Notes: generated by a model from the letters alone, not told the origin. 64,000 nucleotides of DNA from Panonychus citri (GCF_014898815.1 NW_026515546.1:496001-560000); one strand, 5' to 3'; positions 1-9,295 are shown, counted from the stretch's first letter. A program made the numbers and translations.

Positions 1-646
1 ATTTTATCAAAACTATTTTCTTTTATACCTTTTCTCGGAAAATTCGGGAGAATTAAAGAGAGTTAATAGTCAAATTGACCACCTGAGAATAATTAATTAA
101 CTGAGATTACATTAAGATAAAGAGGATTACAATAATCGAATAATTAATAATAAGGAATAACAATTAAGATCGGAGATTAACAATTAAGAATGTCAATGAT
201 TAATTGATTAAGAGTTGAATAAAATATCTGTGGGAAGGTCAGGTTCGAACTTGATCATTATCGATCGTTCTACACGATCAAACAATTTATCCGATCTTTC
301 AATCACTTAGATAACAGAATATCTTCGAAAAGATAAAGAGAGAAAGAGAATCAAAAGAAAGAGAAAAAGAAAGAGAAACTCACCAAGTCAGACTACCTGA
401 CCTGATGAATTTTGGCTATCTGAGGGGATAGAAGAATGATTCTATAGAGATCGGACTACCCGATCTCGACCAGAACGCCAGAAAAGGGAAAGGATAAACG
501 CAATTATCGGACTACCTGACAATTGAGTTCAAGGGAGGAAAGAGGAAGGAAAAAGAAGAAGAAAAAGAAAGGAGAAAGAAAGGGAAAACCAACCTCGACG
601 ATGATGATGATGCTTTCATGATGATGGTTTCATGATGATGATAATG
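1..646. other. Gene-free repeat-type DNA with four small stem-loops
   Basis: I see no coding region here. Four hairpins with 7-nt loops lie at 263-279 (stem GATCG/CGATC), 387-401 (GTCA/TGAC), 447-467 (GAGATCG/CGATCTC) and 501-525 (CAATT/AATTG with internal mismatches). The last three share the loop GACTACC. A purine-only tract covers about 538-590. This looks like the end of an unidentified repeat cut by the window edge. Confidence 0.45.
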
Positions 647-793
647 ATTATTACTGTTGATTGTTACTGTTGATTATTACTGTTGATTGTTACTGTTGAT
701 CGTTACTGTTGATTGTTACTGTTGATTATTACTGTTGATTGTTACTGTTGATTGTTACTGTTGATTGTTACTGTTGATTGTTATTGTTGATTG
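647..793. repeat. 13-bp minisatellite, about 11 copies
   Basis: Tandem copies of ATTGTTACTGTTG, with some units ATTATTACTGTTG and one ATCGTTACTGTTG. The array ends in degenerate TTGATTG units. Confidence 0.9.
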
Positions 794-1168
794 TTGATTA
801 ATTGTCACAATTAATTGTTGTTGTTTACTGGGAATGATGGTGACTTATGAGCCACAACCTAAATCAGCATTATCATCATCACCAGTATCATTATCATTAG
901 CATCATCATAATCATCTTGTTTTCTCATCATCATGACCAGAACATCATGTTTCATCATCATAATCAACATTCCCATGTTGTTTTCTCATCATCATTATCT
1001 TAATTACCAATCAATAATTAATTGCTGATTGTTAATTGTGATTGAATTAATTAGTTTTTTAATTGTTTGGTGATTTGATCACAATAATAACAAAAAGCAT
1101 TAGTAAATATTAACTGAGATTCTAAGTATTTCTTGTAATATAACCTACCCAATTTCATCAACATAATT
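794..1168. repeat. CAT-rich low-complexity stretch
   Basis: Interrupted CAT/TCA trinucleotide runs (about 865-1000) followed by AT-rich sequence. No gene is seen. Confidence 0.6.
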
Positions 1169-1641
1169 AGCATTTGTTGGTTTTTCAAGATTTTCAAAAC
1201 TATTGATGAGTCCTGTCTGTTTACATCAGCAGGTCAAGGTCATAAGATTATTGTGAAGAACGAAAATACTTTTGAAGAACTTTTGAAAACCAGAATTTTT
1301 AAGCTTGGTCATGAAGTCAAAAAATAATAATATTCCAAAGCAACGTTGGTATTGCGCTAAAACAAAATCGGTTACTTTAGATAACTTTTTACCGAAAGCA
1401 AATTGCATCAGACCCTGTAAGTACAGGAGTGATAAAACATCACAGGTAGGCTTAAAAAAATTTCTAGTTTTCAAAAAGTTCTTCAAATGACCTTCAAGTG
1501 CGTTCTTTCACGAATAACCTTTATGACCTTGACCTTGAAATATGACAATTGAGTATCACCCAAACTTCCATAGACGGAATATGGACCCTATCGGCCAAGT
1601 AGTTTTTAAGAAATCGTGAAAAGAAAACCAACAAATTAGCT
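1169..1641. mobile_element. Fold-back (MITE-like) element, about 470 bp
   Basis: The two ends form a long imperfect inverted repeat. The left arm (from 1169; TTTGTTGGTTTT, then GGTCAAGGTCATAA near 1232) is matched in reverse complement by the right arm (TTATGACCTTGACC near 1528, then AAAACCAACAAA ending near 1641). Smaller matches such as the GAAGAACTTTT motif lie between. There is no coding capacity; short ORFs on both strands only reflect the inverted symmetry. The superfamily is not recognised. Confidence 0.65.
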
Positions 1642-1810
1642 GAATTGCCCTGCATAAAATTTCCTTCATAAAGAGGTTCAGGGGCAGCTGATGGAGAAAG
1701 TGGTGGTGGAGGTGGAGGAGGAGAATCACCAGAAATTATAATTATAAATATTTAATATTGTAGCAAAACAAATTAAGCAATAATGAACAATGAAACTAAT
1801 TATTTGATAA

Positions 1811-2308
1811 CGTAAACAATCTAATGGAAAAACAAATAGAGATGTTCCGATCCGATTTATAAATCGATCGCGATCGATTTTTGTCGGCTAAGATCCGTGA
1901 TCGGTCCATCTATAGAAACGAATGTTCTCCGTAGAACGATTTGACAACACAAACGTGTCGCCATCTATGTATGACTGAATAGATTTTAGCCAGATCGATT
2001 TATTGTTTCGATTTCTTTGAGGGATCGATCAATTTCGATCTCTAAAATTCAAATTTCCGGGCAAAAAAAGCAGAAATTTTTTCTATTTTCACTACAATCT
2101 TTTTTTATCTTGCTAATATCTTAATTTGAAGGTAGATTCAGTGTTCAAAACCCGTAATTTTCCTATTTCTGGTCTAAAGTCACGTGTTTTTACAGATCGA
2201 TCTCTCAAAAGTTGAGATCGATCGATTTCTCCGAATCAAAATCGATCGCGATCAATTTATGAATCGGAACGGAACATCTCTATTTGTTTAATCATTACAT
2301 TGTTTACG
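1811..2308. mobile_element. MITE of probable hAT type, about 500 bp
   Basis: Arms of about 70 bp (1811-1880 and 2240-2308) are inverted copies. Each contains CGTAAACAAT, then AAACAAATAGAGATGTTCC, then a GATCGCGATCGAT-rich part. The TAGAGATG start resembles the TAGAGATGGGC end of the hAT element at 6748, so a hAT assignment is an inference. The middle is rich in GATCGAT and has no ORF. Confidence 0.6.
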
Positions 2309-2632
2309 TATAGATTAAGAACACCTTCAGAGAGAATAACATTTACATATTAATCAGGAAATTAGTTATCACCTGCATTTATTACAACTAAGTATTTTAA
2401 TTACTATAAGTTCATGATCCAAAACCTCATGAATTACTTAAGAACTAAAATAATTAGAAGAAATCATAATATAAGAGATTAAAAACCATAGATTAAGTTC
2501 ATTTGATTTTTATGTATCGAAAGATAAAGTTCAATTCAACTAATTTTGTTTTCAACAAGTTTTATCTGATTTGTTTTATATTAATTTCAATAAAAGTCAT
2601 GGAATATGATAAAAACCATTTGCGTGCTTAAC
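2309..2632. other. Gene-free AT-rich stretch
   Basis: Nothing recognisable is seen between the MITE and the terminal-inverted-repeat element. Confidence 0.5.
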
Positions 2633-2785
2633 AGTAGTTAAAAAAAGGGCTGGTGCTCCCGCTTCCGGTTTTCAGAGCCATTTAGTGCTTCATCATCATC
2701 ATCATTCGACATCTCTCTTCCATCTATTTCATCATCTCCATCATCATGTAAAAAATTTGATGCCATAGTTAATTCACTGGATTCC

Positions 2786-3045
2786 ATGAGTGCAATGTTA
2801 AAGACTCTGGTCGAGGATAATGAGATTATCTATCGTAAATTAAAGTTGATAATAGATGTGACCGAGTCCAATGGTGAGTCGATTAAGGAACTCTCGATAA
2901 TAGTGAGGACATAATAAGGCGACAACGAAAAGTTCACCTCAACATCGTTGAATTTTTGCGAAACATAAGAGAAGATTTGGCTCAAGCTATCAACCAGGAG
3001 GGACAAATCGTTGCGCATCAATTGGACTTGGAAGTGAAAAGGTGA
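2786..3045 (+). pseudogene. Helical cargo ORF, copy 1 (frameshifted)
   Basis: An open frame runs from inside the left inverted repeat through a Ser-rich stretch. The first ATG is at 2786, followed by a Leu/Ile/Glu-rich, probably helical region (LKTLVEDNEIIYRKL). At about 2886 one G is missing relative to copy 2 (AAGGAACTC against AAGGGAACTC), which throws the frame. The downstream part, with residues NIVEFLRNIREDLAQAIN and a stop at 3043-3045, continues in another frame. The function is unknown. It may be a structural or coiled-coil protein of the element. Confidence 0.45.
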
Positions 3046-3349
3046 TTGAGAAGATGAGTGTATTTGACCGGGCAAACGATTTTCTCATTGAAGGCTGATT
3101 GTGACCTCTGGTTCACCTTTGTTAAAAATCTTACACTTTATTCATTTTGTTTAACTAATCGGGATGAGATCCCTCTTGTTACTGTTTTTAAAAATACATT
3201 TTCCTTTTCATCATCATCATCATTATCTTCATCCTCATCTTCATCTTCATCTTCATCCGCATCCTCATCCTCATCTTTATTTAGCAATGTTGGGTTGCAT
3301 CCATTTGGTTGCCAACATTTCCCCGACGTTATGGTGACCAGTCCACTGC

Positions 3350-3844
3350 TCAAAGCCAATTTGTTCGATGTTTTCTTTGGACGTGGACCTTGTACCGTCT
3401 TACCGTCATAATTTGATTGCATTCCTTATCTGGGCATTGAACTAATAACCTACGAAAATTATTCATTGAAACGGGACCGGTATGTCGCAGATGGCTGCGG
3501 TTGAAGGGTAAACCACATCTTGCGGGGCACTCGAAGTTATTTCGACTCTGGTAATCTAAAAGACAAGAGCTACAAAACATAACTTTACAACCAGTGTTTT
3601 CCTTATGTACACATGGGTTTTCTGCTAAATTTTGACAGATGATGCACTCGTAATCTCTGACTACATTGGTGTCTAAAAACAGGTAGGAGGTTAGCTTAAA
3701 AGGGTTTACAATGGGTTCAGGTATAAGATAAGATGGGATTTGAGGTTCAATTATCTGAATCTCGTCATCGTACGTTTGTGAGCGTATCAACTCTTCGATG
3801 TTATCTCGGGTGCTTAAGACAGGTATCCACTCTTCGTGACTCAT
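3350..3844 (-). CDS. RING-like zinc finger protein inside a TIR element
   Basis: A 164-residue ORF starting at the ATG at 3844. After an acidic/Pro-rich N-terminus, residues about 67-118 show a RING-type cysteine pattern: YECIIC, then GCKVMFCSSC, then ECPARC. The usual RING histidine is not where it should be (CKVMFC). A second zinc module follows, CPDKEC then HVQRKH (C-x4-C...H-x4-H), like a TRAF-type finger. RING proteins of this kind are often ubiquitin ligases, but with an altered RING this role is unproven. The spacing resembles the zinc region of the third ORF of the Ty3 element at 26420-28894. It is followed downstream by the left inverted repeat and preceded by the small membrane ORF, both on the same strand. 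It may be cargo captured by the element. Confidence 0.6.
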   Translation of the reverse strand: MSHEEWIPVLSTRDNIEELIRSQTYDDEIQIIEPQIPSYLIPEPIVNPFKLTSYLFLDTNVVRDYECIICQNLAENPCVHKENTGCKVMFCSSCLLDYQSRNNFECPARCGLPFNRSHLRHTGPVSMNNFRRLLVQCPDKECNQIMTVRRYKVHVQRKHRTNWL

Positions 3845-3984
3845 GGTGACAATTCTAGATGTATAAAGAGAAGGAGAAAGACAAAAGTCCTAATGATAAA
3901 ATCAATAAGTATTACAGGGATTAGTATAATGTACTAATAGCCATAGGATTAGGTATATATGGAGGTGGATTATTATTATTGTTA

Positions 3985-4233
3985 TTAAGAAACTAATGCT
4001 ACTGAGCCAACTGGTCGTCCAATCATGTGACACAGCATCGAAAATAATTTGAAAATTAACAAAATGACAACACAAAAGGCTATAACACCAATTAGTAAAT
4101 TGCTTAATTCGTCTTTGAGTTTTTCAAGCCAAGTTTTTTCTTGTTTCACAGCAAGTGTTTGTGAGTCAGTTAATTTTTCTTGAAGCCTGATTGCTGTTGT
4201 GTTGAAGGTTATTAATTTGACAGGATCAGCCAT
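3985..4233 (-). CDS. Small single-pass membrane protein of the TIR element
   Basis: An 82-residue ORF with an ATG at 4233. The N-terminal half is polar and probably helical (TDSQTLAVKQEKTWLEKLKD). One clear hydrophobic segment (LLIGVIAFCVVILLIFKLF, residues about 46-64) precedes a short tail. It lies 140 nt upstream of the RING-like ORF on the same strand, so the two may be co-expressed. I recognise no family. It could be a small viral-type or cargo membrane protein, but no evidence decides. Confidence 0.4.
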   Translation of the reverse strand: MADPVKLITFNTTAIRLQEKLTDSQTLAVKQEKTWLEKLKDELSNLLIGVIAFCVVILLIFKLFSMLCHMIGRPVGSVALVS

Positions 4234-4960
4234 TATTCACCAATTGATTTGGTTGGACCATCCATCTATCACCTTTGAACTAGTGATAATGTAATTTTCA
4301 GCACTATAATTGTAATCACCAATTGAAAAGGACATCTCTTTAGACAATTTCAACACAGCATTCGGACAATCTCGAACATGGTTGTTCAATGGTGTTCGAG
4401 ATGATTCCTCGCGGTTATTTCGTTTTGAAAGGTTATTGATTTTATTAACATTCTTTATGATTTATTATTTATGAAGAAGAAGTAAATGAGGCTTTATTTA
4501 TAGTTATTATTATCGGTTCGTGAGGAGTCTTTGCATCCAATCCAATAGGTGAAATTTATACAATTACATTGATTACTTACATCTGTAAGGTAGGTTTTGT
4601 AGATAGTGGATATCTGATTTTCATTACACTTCTATCATCACCGTGATTATTGAGGTGTTTTTATTCAACAATACAATAATAATAATCACAAAATAACGGT
4701 GATGATGGTGATTCCTAGTTAGTTACTTAACAATGTCACGTTAAATAATATTAGATGGAAACTCAAGTCAATTATAAAACACTTAAGAAAGGCACCGCAT
4801 TAATTGTTGGGTAAACTGTTGTTTCCAACAAAAAACTTGAATTTTTCAGCACAATATTGATGAGAAAGTTTTACTCTTTAATTTTAATTTTAGTTTAATT
4901 TCTTTCTATTTCACTAAATTTTTAAAAGATTGCCGCATGCGGCTCTCGACGGACCAAAAT
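4234..4960. other. Non-coding interior of the TIR element
   Basis: AT-rich sequence upstream of the membrane ORF. No coding feature is supported. Confidence 0.45.
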
Positions 4961-5478
4961 GAAGGCTGATTGTGACCTCTGGTTCACCGTTGTTAAAAAT
5001 TAAAGTTGATAATAGATGTGACCGATTCCAATGGTGAGTCGATTAAGGGAACTCTCGATAATAGTGAGGACATAATAAGGCGACAACGAAAAGTTCACCT
5101 CAACATCGTTGAATTTTTGCGAAACATAAGAGAAGATTTGGCTCAAGCTATCAACCAGGAGGGACAAATCGTTGCGCATCAATTGGACTTGGAAGTGAAA
5201 AGGTGATTGAGAAGATGAGTGTATTTGACCGGGCAAACGATTTTCTCATTGAAGGCTGATTGTGACCTCTGGTTCACCTTTGTTAAAAATCTTACACTTT
5301 ATTCATTTTGTTTAACTAATCGGGATGAGATCCCTCTTGTTACTGTTTTTAAAAATACATTTTCCTTTTCATCATCATCATCATTATCTTCATCCTCATC
5401 TCATCTTCATCTTCATCCGCATCCTCATCCTCATCTTTATTTAGCAATGTTGGGTTGCATCCATTTGGTTGCCAACAC
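4961..5478 (+). repeat. Second copy of the 2838-3318 segment (partial tandem duplication)
   Basis: Positions about 4999-5478 repeat 2838-3318 almost base for base. Just before, 4961-4999 repeats the segment at 3089-3131 and is joined directly to the start of the unit. This junction is what a tandem duplication of a roughly 290-bp unit leaves behind. The copy diverges from the first after about 5478. Confidence 0.8.
5006..5206 (+). CDS. Helical cargo ORF, copy 2 (N-terminally truncated, frame intact)
   Basis: 66 residues that keep the frame broken in copy 1, with a Lys/Arg-rich and Leu/Ile-rich helical character and the same C-terminus (LDLEVKR). The upstream Ser-rich part of copy 1 is missing because of the duplication junction at about 4999. 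The putative start is an internal codon, so this is probably a fragment rather than a complete gene. Function unknown. Confidence 0.3.
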   Translation: MIIDVTDSNGESIKGTLDNSEDIIRRQRKVHLNIVEFLRNIREDLAQAINQEGQIVAHQLDLEVKR

Positions 5479-5804
5479 TCATCAAGGAACTATGACGGTT
5501 TGTTGGTCACCACAATATTTAATTGCAAAAGTTTCATTTCATTATTTGATTTTGGTAAAATTCAATACCTTTTTCTCTGTATCCAAACATTAAATTTAAT
5601 TAATCAATAATAATAAACAAAGAAAATCATCTAAAACAATTAGGAAAAAAAGAGCAAAAATTTTTCATAGAGTGAGAAAGAAAGACGATTGGTTAAAATC
5701 ACTTTTTCTTTAACTTTCGGAAGTGGTGGCTAGTGTTTTCCGGTTTGTTTCACTAAATGGCTCTGAAAACCGGAAGTGGGTGCAATATCTCCTTTTTAAC
5801 TACT

Positions 5805-6747
5805 CTCTACTAATCAGGCTCATTCAGGTAATTCAGGTCATCTAATTTGTACTGAACATGGTTGCAAACCTTCTGCTAACAGTGACTACAAGTATAGGAT
5901 ACTGTGGGTTGCGACATTTTCCCTGCTAGTGCTGAGTGTGTAACATTTTCTGACATTTTAGCCATCGATCGTAGAAAGGAGATTGAAGAAAGAGAGAAGA
6001 AAGAGAGAAGAAAGAGAGAAGTGTCTTGGTAACTTCGACCAGGTGGATAAACTTGTTTATCCACCTGGTACCATCATCATCATCAACCAAATTTTTCCCT
6101 CTCTCTCTCCCTTCTTCCTCGCTCCCTCGTCCTTATCTTCATCCTCATCCTCAATTTTTCTTTTGTGTAAAAAAAAGGCCAGTTGGCAACCATTTGTCGC
6201 TCTACAACGTTAAAGTTTTATGTTATATATATCTTTGTAATTCTAATCGTTCAAGAATTGTTCTATTCCTATTAATTAAAAGTAATTCATTCATGTTAAA
6301 TTAGTGAATCGGGAAACAGAAGAAAGAGTCAGAAGAAATTAATGGTCTTCAAAAAGTGATAAGTGATTTGTAAGCAAATTGAGAAATGACCTCTCTTTCC
6401 TCCATTCAATTTGAAACATCATCATCTGGATATATAGGAGCTGATCAAGTTGATCAGATCAACAATCAGTTCCAATTGAACGTAAATTAGAAATGGTTAC
6501 TCCACCATCAGCCATTCGAACTAATCTACAATGTATTCCGCAATCTCTTCCACCACCTCTCCCTCAGACTATTCCACCACCTACGGCAATCTCACAGCAA
6601 CCGAGTGTGATGGTTAACAAACCGATAACTTGTGTAAACACTTCTCTTTTGTAACAGTCGAGGTTTAATCAGTATCAAAGTGAGTCGGTTTAGCGGAATT
6701 TACAGCTATTTCGGTTTGGTAAGAAACCATCAGAGAAGACTTTGCAC
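5805..6747. other. Gene-poor stretch with a perfect palindrome and two tiny ORFs
   Basis: No convincing gene. 6038-6069 is a perfect inverted repeat: arms ACCAGGTGGATAAAC with a 2-nt centre. Two consecutive plus-strand ORFs, 6386-6490 (34 residues) and 6493-6654 (53 residues, Pro-rich with PPPLPQTIPPP), are too short to support as genes. They may be remnants of a mobile element. Confidence 0.4.
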
Positions 6748-6885
6748 TAGAGATGGGCGATATTAGAATTAAATATCATCGTCGATATCGATAAATTGAA
6801 AAGACGATATCGATGATATCGAAATATCGGATACACTAAAAGATTTTGATACTTAAAGATATTTGAAGATATTTGAAAATAGTTT

Positions 6886-7087
6886 TTAATTTCTGAATTC
6901 ATCAGGCAATGCCTGCAAAAAACAAAGCGTATCAACATTTTTTGGTGATAATCTACTTCTTCTTTCTGAAATAGTATACCCTGATTTTGAGAATAGCCTC
7001 TCGCATGGAACTGATGTTGCAGGGCTAGTGAGAAACTTTAAGGCTAGATTGTGCAACGAGTGATAACTCTCTTTATTTCGCGCCCAA
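6886..7087 (-). pseudogene. hAT transposase, C-terminal dimerisation region
   Basis: This segment carries the conserved C-terminal hAT motif: LALKFLTSPATSVPCERLFS, then RRSRLSPKNVDTLCFL and a stop at 6886. In hAT transposases this region mediates dimerisation and is needed for activity. It is the 3' continuation of the coding sequence ending at 12080; the retroelement between them entered inside a Tyr-Trp codon pair without changing the frame, apart from the 4-bp duplication. Confidence 0.85.
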
Positions 7088-7403
7088 TGTAGCAAAATTA
7101 TTGATTATTAGTTAACATTTGTTTTGTCTATGGTGTTACCATGATGATGACCATGAATATTATCATGATATCATATCGATTATTTAATTGTTAGAATGTT
7201 CTAGAAGGTGATCATGATGTACTGATCATGATCACCTTCAGTAATACATTGTATTGATACATTGTATCCATTTTCAGTCCCACTTCCTCTTCCCTAGTCA
7301 ACATCTAACCTTGTTATGTTGTAACATTAAAGTGTTTTATAATAATTGTGTTCATATTATTTAATATCAGTTAATATTACGGTGAATAAAAAACTTCGTT
7401 TCA
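7088..7403 (+). repeat. LTR 1 of the gag-only element
   Basis: Starts TGTAGC and ends TTTCA. It contains a palindrome (7204-7239, arms of 15 bp beginning GAAGGTGATCATGAT) and an AATAAA near its 3' end (about 7385). It is shorter than LTRs 2 and 3, mainly through loss of about 9 bp after the palindrome. Confidence 0.9.
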
Positions 7404-7405
7404 TT

Positions 7406-7422
7406 TGGCGACCAGGCAGGAT
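7406..7422 (+). other. Primer binding site, tRNA-Arg type (copy 1)
   Basis: TGGCGACCAGGCAGGAT, 2 nt after LTR 1. One C is missing relative to copies at 9747 and in the Ty3 element at 34438-34455. The complement ends in TGGGTCG+CCA, the 3' end expected for a tRNA-Arg whose acceptor begins GACCCA. Confidence 0.7.
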
Positions 7423-7898
7423 AGTGATTTCAAGTGATTTGACATTCATCATATGATATTGATTTGATTCAATTGAATTTGTTTTACATATCAGAGATCG
7501 AGAGTTTCTGCTAATCATTTGGTTTGTTATATTGTTTTAAAAAAAAATCGTTTTAAATTCAGAACTGATTATTCAACCTGATTAACGATTGGTAACTTGG
7601 TTCGTACATTGGACTGGTAAGTTTCTGTCTACTATTGTGATATAATGGAATACCCTAAGACAGCTTAAAGAGCAAGTCAGGGTGATGAAATATATCGCAA
7701 TTTGAATATTAGAATAATTTTGTTATAACTGATAATATAAATATAATACCTTGAACAGCTTCAAAAGCAAGTTGGGGTAGAAAGTATTTATCAATATATT
7801 TTGTTCTGAGATCATTTGATATCAAAGGTGTTATGAACCAGAAGGTGATTTTTGAAATAATATAAATTGTAGAATTTGAATGATAGAGAAAAGAAAAA

Positions 7899-8528
7899 AT
7901 GTCTATTCTTCAAAATAACCTTTCACTTGAGCAAAATCTGAATGTCTATCGACTGAGTGGTGACAATGGTCAAGATATATTCGAATGGTTTGAGAATTTC
8001 GAATTCGAAACAATGGCCGTTGGTTGGGATGACGATGTTCGATTACAACGATTTCCAATGTTTATAACTGGCACGATCAAACTTTGGTATTTATCTTATG
8101 TAAAAAATAAAAATGTTGTCAACTACAGTACCATGAAAGAGATGTTACTTGGTGATTTCGTAAACCCGAATTACGTTCAATTGTTGGAAAATAAACTGTA
8201 CCAAGGAAGACAACAGGAAAATCAGTCAGTTTTGTCTTTTATATTGGAACAAATTAAACTTTTTAAACGAATTAATGTTCAAGTGGATGAGAGGAAGGTT
8301 ATTAGGTTGATCGTCCGAGGAATCAAGCCTGAAATTTCTCAATATTTTGCCCAATTCGAAATTAATTCAGTACATGATCTTTTACAAAGAGCCCAGAGAG
8401 CTGAGGCTACTCTTCGACGAGCTAGTGATAATGTTTATCAAAGCTCAAGTAACTCCATCGATGGTCTGGTGATGGAGATCAATCAAATCGAAGCTAATAT
8501 TGATAGATTAGCTTCTCAACTCAATTAA
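7899..8528 (+). CDS. gag: Gag-like capsid protein, intact copy
   Basis: A 209-residue ORF starting MSILQNNLSL. It has the features of the retrotransposon Gag (capsid) family: a helical N-terminus with FEWFENFEFE, then RLQRFPMFITGTIKLWY, and a helical C-terminal half (LLENKLYQGRQQENQSV, then RKVIRLIVRGIKPEIS). No CCHC zinc knuckle follows. The likely role is forming the particle that carries the element RNA. The element has no pol, so enzymes would have to come from an autonomous relative. The ORF lies about 475 nt after the primer site. The sister copy at 10243 is broken by a 2-bp deletion. Confidence 0.75.
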   Translation: MSILQNNLSLEQNLNVYRLSGDNGQDIFEWFENFEFETMAVGWDDDVRLQRFPMFITGTIKLWYLSYVKNKNVVNYSTMKEMLLGDFVNPNYVQLLENKLYQGRQQENQSVLSFILEQIKLFKRINVQVDERKVIRLIVRGIKPEISQYFAQFEINSVHDLLQRAQRAEATLRRASDNVYQSSSNSIDGLVMEINQIEANIDRLASQLN

Positions 8529-8675
8529 TTAGTTTTATTGATCACTAGAAATTTGGTTAAAACGTAGGAGATGGTACCTTGTGGACTGGTTGTTGTGTCA
8601 ACAGTCGCCTCCTCCTTATCCAACTCATTGCGCTATTGGTAGCAAGGGAGATGGTTCTTTTAAATTACGTGGCCG

Positions 8676-8909
8676 ATGGATCCATGGGAATTTTACATAC
8701 CTTGTTCTAGTTTTAATATAATTAATTATGTGATAATCAAGTTAATGGAGATCTTATTGCAATTTCTCATTCTAACTTGGATTAATGTTTATGAAAATTT
8801 TGAGAGAATTTGTTATTTGAATGATATGTTAATGTTACCATATTATATGTTATTTATTGTTATTAATTGTATTAGCTGTTTTCTGCTTCTAACAGTAATC
8901 AAAAGATGA
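8676..8909 (+). CDS. Hydrophobic 77-residue ORF of the gag-only element (copy 1)
   Basis: Starts MDPWEFYIP and is strongly hydrophobic. It has a central LLQFLILTWI segment and a C-terminal membrane-like segment (MLFIVINCISCFLLLTV) ending in IKR. The stop overlaps the next ORF's start as ATGA (8906-8909), which suggests coupled translation. No family is recognised; an env-like remnant is possible but not supported by any motif. The identical copy at 11018-11251 comes from the recent duplication and is not evidence of selection. Confidence 0.35.
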   Translation: MDPWEFYIPCSSFNIINYVIIKLMEILLQFLILTWINVYENFERICYLNDMLMLPYYMLFIVINCISCFLLLTVIKR

Positions 8910-9295
8910 CTTCTGAGGTGTTGAAGGATAAAAATGATAACTTCGTAAAGGTGGTAGGGATTGCCATCGATCAAATATTAACGCTGAAGAAAACATTGAA
9001 ACGACCTGCTCCAAAATCAGTCAAGGAAAAGATTGAAGGTAAAATCAAAGGTAACCAGTTACTCATGAAATATGCTTATTTTCGTTGTTCGGGAATTGAA
9101 GACGAAATCAACGGTAAATTTGATCAACAAGCGAAAATTTTGGAAAAAGCTCGTGCATGTTTGTTAGAATTTGCTGCTTTGTTTAATGTTAATAAATTTG
9201 ATGTACCTGAAGATGTTCTTCAGTTTATAATTTCTGAACATAATCAAGTTTATTGTAACTCTGAATATGTAAAGATTAATATAAAGTATGAATGA
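8906..9295 (+). CDS. 129-residue ORF of the gag-only element (copy 1, intact)
   Basis: Begins MTSEVLKDKND, overlapping the stop of the preceding ORF by ATGA. The protein is Lys/Glu-rich and probably helical, with PAPKSVKEKIEGKIKGNQ near residue 35 and a helix around QQAKILEKARACLLEFAALF. No family is recognised. It is the last ORF before the purine tract and LTR 2. In the second unit the same ORF is broken by a 1-bp deletion near 11300. Confidence 0.4.
   Translation: MTSEVLKDKNDNFVKVVGIAIDQILTLKKTLKRPAPKSVKEKIEGKIKGNQLLMKYAYFRCSGIEDEINGKFDQQAKILEKARACLLEFAALFNVNKFDVPEDVLQFIISEHNQVYCNSEYVKINIKYE

Larger units (their letters stand above)
2633..5804. mobile_element. 3.2-kb element with terminal inverted repeats carrying a RING-like ORF
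   Basis: The left end (2633-2687) and right end (5751-5804) are inverted copies. The inner 26 nt match perfectly and the outermost AGTAGTTAAAAA also matches; the piece between them is diverged. Inside are a RING-like ORF and a small membrane-protein ORF on the minus strand, and two copies of a short helical ORF on the plus strand. No transposase is recognisable, so the element is either non-autonomous or of an unrecognised class. I could not define a target-site duplication. Confidence 0.65.

Noticed and set aside
3138..3422. Asp/Glu-rich ORF opposite the Ser-rich frame
   Set aside because: It is the antisense reading of a TCATCT microsatellite and shows no other protein character.
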